Positions 1 to 6,272 are shown, numbered from the stretch's first letter. The stretch: DNA of 8,481 nucleotides from Candidatus Sodaliphilus fimicaballi (GCA_018065165.1 JAGHTV010000002.1:1-8481), one strand, 5' to 3'. The notes: generated by a model from the letters alone, not told the origin. Translations and numbers: made by a program.

Positions 1-293
1 CGGTATGCGCCCACGATGTTGCGTCTCTCGGGGTTCCACACCAGCAGTTGTTTGCAAGGATTGTCCATGGTGTCAAACTCGTCGATGTCGCATCCCTTAC
101 CAGTACCGCCTCCACCAGCACGGAATGCCAGTTCACGCAGACGCCCTATCTCACGCATGGTGTTAGGGGCGCAGTGAGCGTCGACCACATAGATGCGGTT
201 GCCGGCCTTGTTGGTGTTGCGCAACAGTCGGTCCTCGGTGAGTTCCGCCTCAATTAGGCTGGGATTTATGGCGGCAATAACGGGTTCTATCAT
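1..293 (-). CDS. glsB: GlsB-like glycine N-acyltransferase (GNAT/'hemolysin' family), N-terminal part
   Basis: Partial gene: the ATG is at 293 on the minus strand and the frame stays open for 97 codons to the window edge. I translated it by hand. It begins MIEPVIAAINPSLIEAEL and continues with RIYVVDAHCAPNTMREIGRL, then an Ala/Gly-rich GGGGTGKG stretch, DIDEFDTMDNP and QLLVWNP, and breaks off near IVGAYR. These blocks match my memory of Bacteroidetes proteins annotated as hemolysin or GNAT acyltransferase, which are OlsB-related. In Bacteroides the GlsB member attaches a 3-hydroxy fatty acid to the glycine amino group, the first step of glycine-lipid synthesis. The start lies 6 bp after the glsA stop, so the two are almost surely one operon with glsA first. 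The active-site half is outside the window, so catalytic residues cannot be checked. Family assignment is firm; the glycine substrate is inferred from the lineage and the neighbour. Confidence 0.8.
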   Translation of the reverse strand, partial: MIEPVIAAINPSLIEAELTEDRLLRNTNKAGNRIYVVDAHCAPNTMREIGRLRELAFRAGGGGTGKGCDIDEFDTMDNPCKQLLVWNPERRNIVGAY

Positions 294-299
294 AGCGGC

Positions 300-1121
300 T
301 TATTTTATTAGCGAGTAAACAATGTCTCGCAGGCGGGCCGCCTCGTCGAGCGGTCGTGCTGCGTCAAGGCTTTGCCATGCAATGGGTTCGCCCATGTATA
401 TCTTGAATGTTGAGTTGCGTTTCTTGAACATCTCGTCGGGCAGATACAGCATCTCTATGTTGAACTTGATGCCCAGGCGTTTGCGCCACTTGGCCAGACG
501 GTAGAAGAAACGAGAGTTCACGGCGTCAACATATACCGGCACTACATCGCGCTGGTCGTGTACTGCGTGTACCACGGCATGCTTGTTCCACTTGAGGTCG
601 GCCACGGTGCCATCGTCTTGCAGTCGCGAGCATAGTCCGGCAGGGAAGGTGAGCATCTGGTTGTCGCTGCTGTATTGCTGGCTTATGAGTGCTGCCGCCT
701 CGCGTGACTGTCGGCCATGCTTGTTAATGGGCATGAATATGCTTTGCAGTGGCTTGATGGCCATGAGCAGGTCGTTGACCATAAAGCGTATGTTGCCATC
801 ATAGTGGCGACCCACACGTGAGATGAGTGCCACACCATCGAGTCCGCCCAGCGGGTGATTGGATACAAAGACGTATCGCTTGCCAGACTGCAGGTGTTGC
901 ATGCCCTCGATGTCGACATTCACATTGAGGTAGTTGAGCACATGCTCGGCAAAGTCAACTCCCTCGAGGCCGTGGCCTGTAGCCAGCACATCGTTTATGA
1001 CATCCTCGTGTATAGTACGCTTGAGCCACTTTGTCGCCCAGTGGGGGACAAAGCGGTAGTGCCGCGGTAGTCGAGATCGCAGCAGGGCGTCAATGTCTAT
1101 TTTAAGGATTTCGTCACTCAT
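300..1121 (-). CDS. glsA: GlsA-like O-acyltransferase (PlsC/lysophospholipid acyltransferase family)
   Basis: 273 residues, complete. In the known Bacteroides pathway GlsA adds a second fatty acid to the hydroxyl of the N-acyl glycine made by GlsB, giving the diacylated glycine lipid at the inner membrane. Sequence signs of the PlsC fold: the catalytic block is SNHPLGGLDG with H89 and D95, so five residues separate His and Asp rather than the textbook four. A second block is FPAGLCSR (159-166), in the place of the usual FPEG substrate block. DVVPVYV (192-198) and a GEP turn (244-246) follow. There is no N-terminal transmembrane segment, so it is probably a peripheral membrane protein. The ATG at 1121 is the first in frame and sits only 7 nt after a perfect -7 box. 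It is followed by glsB 6 bp downstream. OlsA-type ornithine-lipid acyltransferases are the main alternative. Confidence 0.8.
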   Translation of the reverse strand: MSDEILKIDIDALLRSRLPRHYRFVPHWATKWLKRTIHEDVINDVLATGHGLEGVDFAEHVLNYLNVNVDIEGMQHLQSGKRYVFVSNHPLGGLDGVALISRVGRHYDGNIRFMVNDLLMAIKPLQSIFMPINKHGRQSREAAALISQQYSSDNQMLTFPAGLCSRLQDDGTVADLKWNKHAVVHAVHDQRDVVPVYVDAVNSRFFYRLAKWRKRLGIKFNIEMLYLPDEMFKKRNSTFKIYMGEPIAWQSLDAARPLDEAARLRDIVYSLIK

Positions 1122-1128
1122 TATCTCA

Positions 1129-1136
1129 CAAAGATA
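1129..1136 (-). promoter_or_regulatory. Promoter -7 box for glsA-glsB
   Basis: Read on the minus strand the sequence is TATCTTTG, an exact match to the Bacteroidetes -7 consensus TAnnTTTG. Its last base is 8 nt from the A of the glsA ATG. Transcription would start within a few bases of the start codon, giving a leaderless or near-leaderless mRNA. No good TTG -33 element is visible at the usual 19-20 nt spacing, so strength is uncertain. Confidence 0.6.
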
Positions 1137-1220
1137 ATGAGATTTTTAATAATACCGAAGAGAAAACGGAAAAAAGACTGTGAATGAGTATAAAAAACAC
1201 GATGTGTAGGTATGTGACAA

Positions 1221-1251
1221 AGAGCGTTAAGCCATTTTTGCCTAACGCTCT
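1221..1251 (-). terminator. Hairpin ending the tRNA-Glu / rpsT / tRNA-Glu unit
   Basis: A perfect 9-bp stem is formed by AGAGCGTTA (1221-1229) and TAACGCTCT (1243-1251), with a 13-nt loop. It starts 4 nt after the 3' end of the tRNA at 1255. On the minus strand the stem runs into TTTGTC, so the U-tract is short. It could act as a weak intrinsic terminator, as a boundary for tRNA 3' processing, or both. Confidence 0.5.
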
Positions 1252-1254
1252 GTG

Positions 1255-1326
1255 TAGCCCATAGCAGAATCGAACTGCTCTTTCAAGAATGAAAATCTTG
1301 CGTCCTAGCCGATAGACGAATGGGCC
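1255..1326 (-). tRNA. tRNA-Glu (UUC), distal copy
   Basis: The 72-nt minus-strand sequence folds as a full cloverleaf. The acceptor stem is GGCCCAT/ATGGGCT with a G·U pair at the top, and the D stem is GTCT/GGAC. The anticodon stem is CAAGA/TCTTG with loop TTTTCAT, which puts TTC in the anticodon and so decodes GAA/GAG. The T stem is AGCAG/CTGCT with loop TTCGATT. The discriminator base is A and CCA is not encoded (CAC follows), so the CCA end must be added by nucleotidyltransferase. It lies 57 bp downstream of the rpsT stop and is identical to the copy at 1682-1753. It is probably cut from the same transcript as rpsT. Confidence 0.96.
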
Positions 1327-1383
1327 AACTCACGCCATGCGCACCCACCTGGGAGTAACGCCGCGTGTATTTGGTACTCGCTA

Positions 1384-1638
1384 TTAGCCCAGCTTGTTGA
1401 TGTAGAGAGCCAACTTAGACTTCAGTTTAGAAGCCTTGTTCTTCGAGATCACGTTCTTGCGAGGCAGCTTGTCGAGCATAGAAGAAACTTTCTTGTGTTG
1501 CTCAGTAGCAGCAGCCTTGTCGGTCATCTTGCGCAGGTCGCGTACAGCGTTGCGCATAGTCTTTGCATAGTAACGGTTACGAAGTTTGCGAGCCTCTGAT
1601 TGGCGGATTCGCTTGATTGCTGATTTATGGTTTGCCAT
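1384..1638 (-). CDS. rpsT: 30S ribosomal protein S20
   Basis: 84 residues, close to the usual 83-90 for S20. The start [19 protein letters not shown] is the hallmark of bS20, and the rest is Lys/Arg-rich and helical ([36 protein letters not shown]). S20 is a primary binder of 16S rRNA in the body of the small subunit. The ATG at 1638 is preceded by an AT-rich leader (1639-1681) without a Shine-Dalgarno sequence, as expected for ribosomal protein genes in Bacteroidetes. It lies between two identical tRNA-Glu genes on the same strand, with 43 and 57 bp gaps and no promoter-like sequence between, so all three are probably one transcript from the promoter at 1774-1804. tRNA processing would then release the rpsT mRNA. 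Confidence 0.97.
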   Translation of the reverse strand: MANHKSAIKRIRQSEARKLRNRYYAKTMRNAVRDLRKMTDKAAATEQHKKVSSMLDKLPRKNVISKNKASKLKSKLALYINKLG

Positions 1639-1681
1639 AATTAAAATTTATATTCTTAGTCTGTTTTTTGTTATTATTTAG

Positions 1682-1753
1682 TAGCCCATAGCAGAATCGA
1701 ACTGCTCTTTCAAGAATGAAAATCTTGCGTCCTAGCCGATAGACGAATGGGCC
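1682..1753 (-). tRNA. tRNA-Glu (UUC), promoter-proximal copy
   Basis: This is base-for-base identical over 72 nt to the tRNA at 1255-1326, with anticodon TTC in loop TTTTCAT and no encoded CCA (CTA follows the discriminator A). It is the first gene of the tRNA-rpsT-tRNA unit, and its 5' end is 20 nt from a near-perfect promoter. Identity stops one base outside the tRNA on one side and immediately on the other, so the repeat is the gene itself rather than a larger duplicated block. Confidence 0.96.
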
Positions 1754-1773
1754 CTCCCGCAAAAATGCGACTG

Positions 1774-1804
1774 CAAAGATAGAAACTCTTTTTCAATTGG
1801 CAAA
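1774..1804 (-). promoter_or_regulatory. Strong Bacteroidetes promoter for tRNA-Glu-rpsT-tRNA-Glu
   Basis: On the minus strand TTTG (1804-1801), a 19-nt spacer, and TATCTTTG (1781-1774) match the -33/-7 consensus TTTG-N19-TAnnTTTG without a mismatch. Transcription should start roughly at 1767-1770, shortly before the tRNA 5' end at 1753. It is the best promoter in the window, which fits a stable-RNA and ribosomal-protein unit. Confidence 0.85.
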
Positions 1805-1875
1805 ATTTAACACAAAGAAAACGAGTTTTTTGGCCGTTTTTTTAAGATTTTATAGCAAAATACGCAAAAAAATAG

Positions 1876-1883
1876 TACCTTAG
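1876..1883 (+). promoter_or_regulatory. Possible -7 box for recO
   Basis: TACCTTAG has one mismatch to TAnnTTTG and lies 35 nt before the recO ATG. No convincing TTG is seen at the expected -33 distance. It would be divergent from the tRNA promoter about 70 bp away. Confidence 0.35.
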
Positions 1884-1918
1884 CGACTGAAAAATCAAGT
1901 CAATACACTGTTACAGTA

Positions 1919-2644
1919 ATGTTTGAGAAGCTCAATGGCATAGTATTAAATGTGGTCAAGTACAGCGATCGCAACAACATCGTGCATGTATACACCGACA
2001 AGCACGGACTGATGTCGTTTGCCGTACCACAGGGCAATACCAAGGGTGCCCGCATGCGCAACTCGATGCTCATGCCATTGTCGCTTATCGAGATGGAGGC
2101 TCGCCTTGTCCCCAATCGCGAGCTGGCATCGATGCACGATATGCGTCGCACCGAGCAGTTGATGACCATCTATTGTGACCCGGTCAAGAGCGCCGTTGCC
2201 ATGTTTATGAGCGAAGTGCTCACGCATGTGATTCAGGAGCGTGAGGAGAACGCCGCTTTGTATACATATATATATAAGGCAATACAGTTGCTTGAGCACT
2301 CTAGCCGAGGCATCGCCAACTTTCACATCTGTTTCTTGTTTCGCCTAGGAGTGTTGTTAGGTATAGAGCCCGATGTTGTCACCTACCAGCCGGGATATTG
2401 CTTCGACATGAACGAGGGACAGTTCGTTTATCAGCCCAAGCCTGGAAGCCGCTATCTGGGGCCAGCCCGTGCTCGGGCCATCGTGTTGCTGTCACGCATG
2501 CGATTTGACAACCTGCACCTGTTCAAGTTCAACCGTGAGCAGCGCAACGAGGTGCTCGATGTCATACTTGACTATTATAAGATACACAACTCCACACTGG
2601 GCACACTACGTTCTCCCGAGATACTCAAGCAGCTCTTTGTGTAA
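1919..2644 (+). CDS. recO: DNA repair protein RecO
   Basis: 241 residues, normal length for RecO. RecO helps RecR load RecA onto SSB-coated single-stranded DNA in the RecF pathway and can anneal complementary strands. The N-terminal ~80 residues are the OB-fold domain (GIVLNVVKYSDRNNIVHVYT, then FAVPQG). The rest is the helical domain, including FHICFLFRLGVLLGIEP, a pattern I know from Bacteroidetes RecO. The C-terminal domain has only scattered cysteines (ICF, GYCF) and no paired CxxC motifs, so the zinc cluster found in some RecO proteins seems absent. The start at 1919 gives the expected MFEKLNGIVL and no Shine-Dalgarno is visible. It is divergent from the tRNA-rpsT unit, monocistronic, and ends at its own terminator. 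Confidence 0.93.
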   Translation: MFEKLNGIVLNVVKYSDRNNIVHVYTDKHGLMSFAVPQGNTKGARMRNSMLMPLSLIEMEARLVPNRELASMHDMRRTEQLMTIYCDPVKSAVAMFMSEVLTHVIQEREENAALYTYIYKAIQLLEHSSRGIANFHICFLFRLGVLLGIEPDVVTYQPGYCFDMNEGQFVYQPKPGSRYLGPARARAIVLLSRMRFDNLHLFKFNREQRNEVLDVILDYYKIHNSTLGTLRSPEILKQLFV

Positions 2645-2657
2645 CCCCCGCAACCGA

Positions 2658-2686
2658 CGGTATTTTGGATAAAAATACCGGTTTTT
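2658..2686 (+). terminator. Intrinsic terminator of recO
   Basis: A 9-bp stem CGGTATTTT / AAAATACCG (2658-2666 with 2672-2680) with a 5-nt loop is followed by GTTTTT. It begins 14 nt after the recO stop. The stem is AT-rich in its upper half, so termination may be partial. Confidence 0.7.
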
Positions 2687-2708
2687 GCAACATTTTTCAC
2701 GCTTTTAC

Positions 2709-2739
2709 TTGTATTATATAAGCAAAAGCACTAATTTTA
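2709..2739 (+). promoter_or_regulatory. Promoter for the 558-residue secreted protein
   Basis: TTG (2709-2711), a 20-nt spacer and TAATTTTA (2732-2739) fit the Bacteroidetes pattern with one mismatch in the last base of the -7 box. Transcription would start near 2745, leaving a roughly 50-nt AT-rich leader before the ATG at 2796. Confidence 0.5.
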
Positions 2740-2795
2740 CATCAATTTTTCAAAACAACACATAGGAATTACACAAACATTAAATATACACGCTT

Positions 2796-4472
2796 ATGAA
2801 GAAATCATTACTTTTAGGTTTAGCTGCCGTAATGGGCATGTCATTACAGGCACAGCAGCTCACCGCTGCCACCCAGTTATCACACCCGATGAAGCGCCAG
2901 AGCGTCACCCTGAGCGAACGCGCCGAGAAGGCTTCGTTTGCAGCCAAGAAGGCGAAGAAAGTTTCCACCAAGGCCGAGGCTCCCGTCACTGACCAGCCCG
3001 CAGGTGTGCTTTTCGACAACATGTATGTTACCAGCGAGGCTTACGGCCTGGGCTGGGGCGACATCTACTACCAGGAGGTTGACGGCGGCTACGGCGCTGT
3101 CGTGGTGGGCGACGACGGTTGCCTGTACATCAACGGACCGCTGTCTCAGGCTTACGTGTGGGGGCTGGGCTATCCCTGGATCAAGTGCGAGAAGGTCGAG
3201 GGCCAGGACGGCGTTTACGAGATGACAACGCCTCAGCCCTACGCACTCGACTACGGCGACCTGTACTACATCGAGCGACTCAAGTTTGACGAGGACCTGG
3301 AATCGTACGTAGTGGACGAGACCAACAACAAGGTGCGCTTCTCATGGAAGGACAACACGCTCACACAGCTTGACGACTGCTTCGTGGGCCTGTGCGACGA
3401 GACACACGACTGGTTCTACATGGCCGACAACAGCATCAAGTATGAGGTCAACAACGACAAGGTGGTCGAGATTCCCAGCCAGGGATATGAACCCGCCGAC
3501 ATACGCATGGACTACAAGGATGATCCCGAGGACCTGACCAGCGAGGATAAGAAGATGCTCACCATGTATGCTCCCCTGGACGAGACAGCAACCGCTGCCT
3601 ATCTCACAGGACTGGAGCCTAACCTGCCCGACGCAGCCGTCATGTACCAGGGCGACGAAGCTACACAACAGGTTATATTCCCCGGCGGACAGTATCTGGG
3701 AGTGGACATGGAATACAGTTCACACATGTACCTGCTCTGCGGTGACGCCAAGGTGGTAGGTTCTGGCGACAATGCTTACTTCAACTACGACGTGACCGAC
3801 AAACTGACAATGACATTTGACGAAGCGACCGAAACCACAGCGGCACCCTACCCCGCATCGTTCATCGTGAACTGCGGCCGCAGCAAGCTCTACATCGCCG
3901 ACGAGTTTGTCGCTCCCCGCTTCACCGCTATCGAAGACAAGGCCGCAACTCCCGCCGACCCCACTGGCCTCAACGTGAAGGAGTCAAGCAACTTTGACAT
4001 CGTCAAGTTCGTCATCCCCGATGTAGACGTACAGGGAGAGGAACTCAACAACAAGAAACTCTTCTACAACATCTACTACAACGACGAGGTTTACACCTTC
4101 GACCCCGAACTGTTCGTAGGTCTTGACGCACCTCTCACCGATGTTCCTTACGGCTTCTCTGAGCCCGAGTATGACATCTACATGAGTTCGTCTTCTAAGG
4201 TCAACACCATCTACTTCTACGACCAGGGTTACGACAAGATAGGCGTACAGAGCGTTTACCGCGGTGGCAAACAGGAGAACCGCAGTAACATCGTTTATTA
4301 CCACCGCTCAACCTCGGGCATCGACAGCCTCAACGCCGACGTGCGCACAGTGAAGAGCGAGACCTACTACAACGTAGCAGGCCAGAAGGTTAACGCCGAC
4401 GCAAGCGGACTCGTCATCAAGAAGATCGAGTTCACCGACGGAACGACAGCCACATACAAGGTTATCAAGTAA
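2796..4472 (+). CDS. Large secreted protein of unknown function with FN3-like module and C-terminal sorting-like tail
   Basis: 558 residues; no known enzyme family recognised. Residues 1-19 are a Sec signal peptide (MKK, LLLGLAAVMGM, then LQA before Q20); there is no lipobox cysteine. Residues 31-61 are a basic Lys/Ala-rich linker (AAKKAKKVSTKAEAP). The body is acidic and rich in Asp, Tyr and Gly, as in all-beta surface proteins, and carries repeated 'D-Y-aromatic' strands. Residues ~389-507 (GLNVKESSNFDIVKFVIPDVDV ... IGVQSVYRGGKQENRSNIVYY, in part) resemble the fibronectin-III-like module I know from Bacteroidales hypothetical secreted proteins. The tail has YYNVAGQKV (~523-531) and ends in Lys, like the 'YNLxGQRV ... 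GK' tails of this group, some of which are type IX sorting domains. Synonymous positions are strongly C/G-biased compared with its neighbours, which suggests high expression or a different history. It stands alone between a promoter and a strong terminator. Export is near certain; role unknown. Confidence 0.85.
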   Translation: MKKSLLLGLAAVMGMSLQAQQLTAATQLSHPMKRQSVTLSERAEKASFAAKKAKKVSTKAEAPVTDQPAGVLFDNMYVTSEAYGLGWGDIYYQEVDGGYGAVVVGDDGCLYINGPLSQAYVWGLGYPWIKCEKVEGQDGVYEMTTPQPYALDYGDLYYIERLKFDEDLESYVVDETNNKVRFSWKDNTLTQLDDCFVGLCDETHDWFYMADNSIKYEVNNDKVVEIPSQGYEPADIRMDYKDDPEDLTSEDKKMLTMYAPLDETATAAYLTGLEPNLPDAAVMYQGDEATQQVIFPGGQYLGVDMEYSSHMYLLCGDAKVVGSGDNAYFNYDVTDKLTMTFDEATETTAAPYPASFIVNCGRSKLYIADEFVAPRFTAIEDKAATPADPTGLNVKESSNFDIVKFVIPDVDVQGEELNNKKLFYNIYYNDEVYTFDPELFVGLDAPLTDVPYGFSEPEYDIYMSSSSKVNTIYFYDQGYDKIGVQSVYRGGKQENRSNIVYYHRSTSGIDSLNADVRTVKSETYYNVAGQKVNADASGLVIKKIEFTDGTTATYKVIK

Positions 4473-4516
4473 GCCACACCCCCGGCAGGACGACACCCCC
4501 ACCCGGGAAACCATAC

Positions 4517-4553
4517 AAGCCATCGCCCATCCCCCACCGGGCGATGGCTTTTT
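4517..4553 (+). terminator. Strong intrinsic terminator after the secreted-protein gene
   Basis: GCCATCGCCC (4519-4528) pairs perfectly with GGGCGATGGC (4539-4548) around a 10-nt loop, and AA/TT extends the stem to 12 bp. TTTTT follows. It is 44 bp after the stop codon at 4472 and is a textbook rho-independent terminator. Confidence 0.9.
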
Positions 4554-4640
4554 CGTGCACAGCTCCGCGTAGAAATCACTGGAGTATCTGATTTTTCAGA
4601 AATTAGAATAATTCAAATAATTTCTTATGTCAAAAATAAA

Positions 4641-4667
4641 AATCTACTGAATCGGCTAAATCAGCGT
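4641..4667 (+). repeat. Degenerate 9-nt tandem units (AATC...)
   Basis: AATCTACTG, AATCGGCTA and AATCAGCGT follow one another without gaps. Each begins AATC, and two have CT at positions 7-8 with slack elsewhere. The same AATC 9-mer rhythm recurs at 8446-8463. Only three units and loosely conserved, so this is suggestive rather than firm. Confidence 0.45.
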
Positions 4668-4705
4668 GAACCATTTATGAACAAAAGAGTGAGACTCGTG
4701 AGATC

Positions 4706-4755
4706 TGCTCGGGTGGGAGGACGCAAAAAGCTATTGCTCCTATATACCACGAGCA
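4706..4755 (+). other. Possible structured RNA or hairpin element of unknown role
   Basis: TGCTCG (4706-4711) pairs with CGAGCA (4750-4755). After a GG bulge, TGG (4714-4716) pairs with CCA (4747-4749), and GGAG (4717-4720) can pair with CTCC (4737-4740). This would give a long interrupted stem with a loop of about 16 nt. It lies ~65 bp upstream of the nhaD -33 element, so it is not in that leader. No known RNA family is recognised, and chance pairing is possible. Confidence 0.25.
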
Positions 4756-4819
4756 CGGGGCAAACGTTAAAAAATGGTATTTTCTTTCAACAATCGTAAA
4801 AATATCCCATAAACGATAG

Positions 4820-4848
4820 TTTGTTTTACGGAAAAAGCAGTACCTTTG
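4820..4848 (+). promoter_or_regulatory. Promoter of nhaD
   Basis: TTTG (4820-4823) and a perfect -7 box TACCTTTG (4841-4848) are separated by 17 nt, slightly shorter than the typical 19. Transcription would start near 4854, giving a ~50-nt leader before the ATG at 4904. No sodium- or pH-sensing riboswitch is recognised in that leader. Confidence 0.7.
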
Positions 4849-4903
4849 TGCGAATTTTTTAGTAATTATACCCAATAATACCTTTTATAGGAATTTTAGA
4901 CGT

Positions 4904-6244
4904 ATGATGTCAACGTTAACAATATTAATTGTTCTTGTGTTCTTGGTGGGCTATGCTTCGATAGCCCTAGAGGCCGTAACAAGAGTCAACAAGGCTGCTG
5001 TTGCCTTGCTCATGTTTGTTCTTACCTGGACATTGTTCATGATGTCACCAGGCGAGTATATCCATGTCGCCGATGGTGTTTCAATCTATACCCATGTTAA
5101 TGAAATGATCGAGCGTCACCTGGGCGAGACAGCTACAACGCTGTTCTTCCTCATGGGTGCAATGGCTGTGGTCGAGGTGGTTGACCGCAATGGTGGTTTC
5201 AACTTTGTACGCACGCTCATGCGCACTCGCAGCAAGCGTGCCCTCATGTGGCGTGTTGCCTTCATGACATTCCTGCTCAGTGCCATACTCGACAATCTCA
5301 CTACAAGCATCGTCATGGTGATGCTGTTGCGCAAGCTGGTCAAGGATGTTCGCGACCGTGTGCGTTTTGCAGCACTCATCGTGGTGGCTGCCAATGCCGG
5401 TGGCGCATTCTCGCCCATAGGCGATGTTACCACTATTATGCTCTGGAACTCGGGCATGATTACGGCAGGTGGAGTTATCAAGGAGCTCTTTATCCCCTCG
5501 CTGGTGGCTATGCTGGTGCCTGCGTTTATGCTGCAGCTGCAGCTCAAGGGTGAGCTTGAGGCTCCCGAAGCTATCGATGGAGAGCAGGTCGATGAGCTTA
5601 ATGCCCATCAGCGCCGCACGGTGTTTTTCATGGGTGTGGGCGGCTTGATGTTTGTCCCCGTTTTCCATAGTCTTACCGATTTACCCCCATTCATGGGCAT
5701 CTTGCTCGTGCTGGGCTCTTTGTGGCTCATCACCGAGTTGTTCTATGGCACCAAGCGTCTCAAGAAGCGTGACAATATCAAGAATCGTGTGAGTCGCCTA
5801 CTGGGCAAGATCGACATGAGTACCATCATGTTCTTCCTGGGCATCCTCATGGCAGTAGGTTGCCTCGAGGAGGTGGGCGTGCTTCACCTGCTGGGCGTGT
5901 GGCTCAACGATGTATCGTGCGGTAACCACTATGTGGTGACAGGCCTTATCGGTGCCATCTCGAGTATCGTCGACAATGTGCCTCTGGTGGCTGGTTGCAT
6001 GGGTATGTATCCCATTGCTCCCACTGGCGACATGGCTGTTGATGGTGTCTTCTGGCAGTTGCTGGCTTACTGTGCTGGCGTGGGCGGTTCGCTGCTCATC
6101 GTGGGATCGGCTGCAGGTGTCGTTGTCATGGGTCTGGAGAAAATCACCTTTGGCAACTACATGAAGCACATGACTCTGCTGTCACTTGTGGGCTATCTGG
6201 CTGGTATGTTTACTTACTACCTGTTGCGCACATTTGTATTCTAA
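4904..6244 (+). CDS. nhaD: Na+/H+ antiporter NhaD
   Basis: 446 residues, typical for NhaD in the ion transporter superfamily (ArsB/NhaD clan). It exchanges internal Na+ (or Li+) for external H+ across the inner membrane, for sodium and pH homeostasis. There are about a dozen hydrophobic segments. The internal two-fold repeat of the fold is visible: SAILDNLTTS (126-135) is mirrored by SSIVDNVPLV (353-362), both with the Asp-Asn ion-site pair. The Gly-rich re-entrant AANAGGAFSPIGDVTT (162-177) is matched by AGVGGSLLIVGSAAGVV (391-407). A hydrophilic loop rich in acidic and basic residues (~215-238, and KRLKKRDNIKNR at 284-295) splits the halves. The gene starts ATGATG; 4904 is taken, 4907 is equally possible. 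It has its own promoter and terminator, so it is monocistronic. Confidence 0.93.
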   Translation: MMSTLTILIVLVFLVGYASIALEAVTRVNKAAVALLMFVLTWTLFMMSPGEYIHVADGVSIYTHVNEMIERHLGETATTLFFLMGAMAVVEVVDRNGGFNFVRTLMRTRSKRALMWRVAFMTFLLSAILDNLTTSIVMVMLLRKLVKDVRDRVRFAALIVVAANAGGAFSPIGDVTTIMLWNSGMITAGGVIKELFIPSLVAMLVPAFMLQLQLKGELEAPEAIDGEQVDELNAHQRRTVFFMGVGGLMFVPVFHSLTDLPPFMGILLVLGSLWLITELFYGTKRLKKRDNIKNRVSRLLGKIDMSTIMFFLGILMAVGCLEEVGVLHLLGVWLNDVSCGNHYVVTGLIGAISSIVDNVPLVAGCMGMYPIAPTGDMAVDGVFWQLLAYCAGVGGSLLIVGSAAGVVVMGLEKITFGNYMKHMTLLSLVGYLAGMFTYYLLRTFVF

Positions 6245-6272
6245 GGCAAGATTACAGTATTTACATAGAAGG

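Larger units (their letters stand above)
4554..4903. other. 350-bp intergenic region between the secreted-protein terminator and nhaD
   Basis: No credible gene is seen on either strand. From left to right it holds an AT-rich stretch (4590-4640), three 9-nt units beginning AATC (4641-4667), a potentially foldable segment (4706-4755), and the nhaD promoter (4820-4848) with a ~55-nt leader. The middle part (4680-4770) is less AT-rich than its flanks, which is why I looked there for an RNA; nothing recognisable was found. Confidence 0.6.

Noticed and set aside
48..257. 69-codon plus-strand open frame at the left edge
   Set aside because: It is antisense to the glsB-like gene, whose minus-strand translation shows clear family blocks.
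1327..1383. Search for a third RNA gene between rpsT and the distal tRNA
   Set aside because: The 57-bp spacer is too short for a tRNA and shows only weak imperfect pairing.
3342..3668. 108-codon minus-strand open frame inside the secreted-protein gene
   Set aside because: It is a hydrophobic shadow caused by the Asp/C-ending codons of the real gene; there is no promoter and no recognisable domain.
4631..4638. Minus-strand TATTTTTG resembling a -7 box
   Set aside because: The surrounding sequence is A/T-rich, there is no TTG at -33 spacing, and it would only read toward the 3' end of the secreted-protein gene.
4675..4875. 66-codon minus-strand open frame in the gap before nhaD
   Set aside because: It covers the nhaD promoter, has no family signature and no promoter box at a suitable place. 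It is probably chance, though it cannot be ruled out absolutely.
5081..5668. 195-codon open frame on the minus strand within nhaD
   Set aside because: It is fully antisense to a confidently identified antiporter gene; its translation is His/Glu-rich because it is the complement of hydrophobic-segment codons, and no family motif is present.
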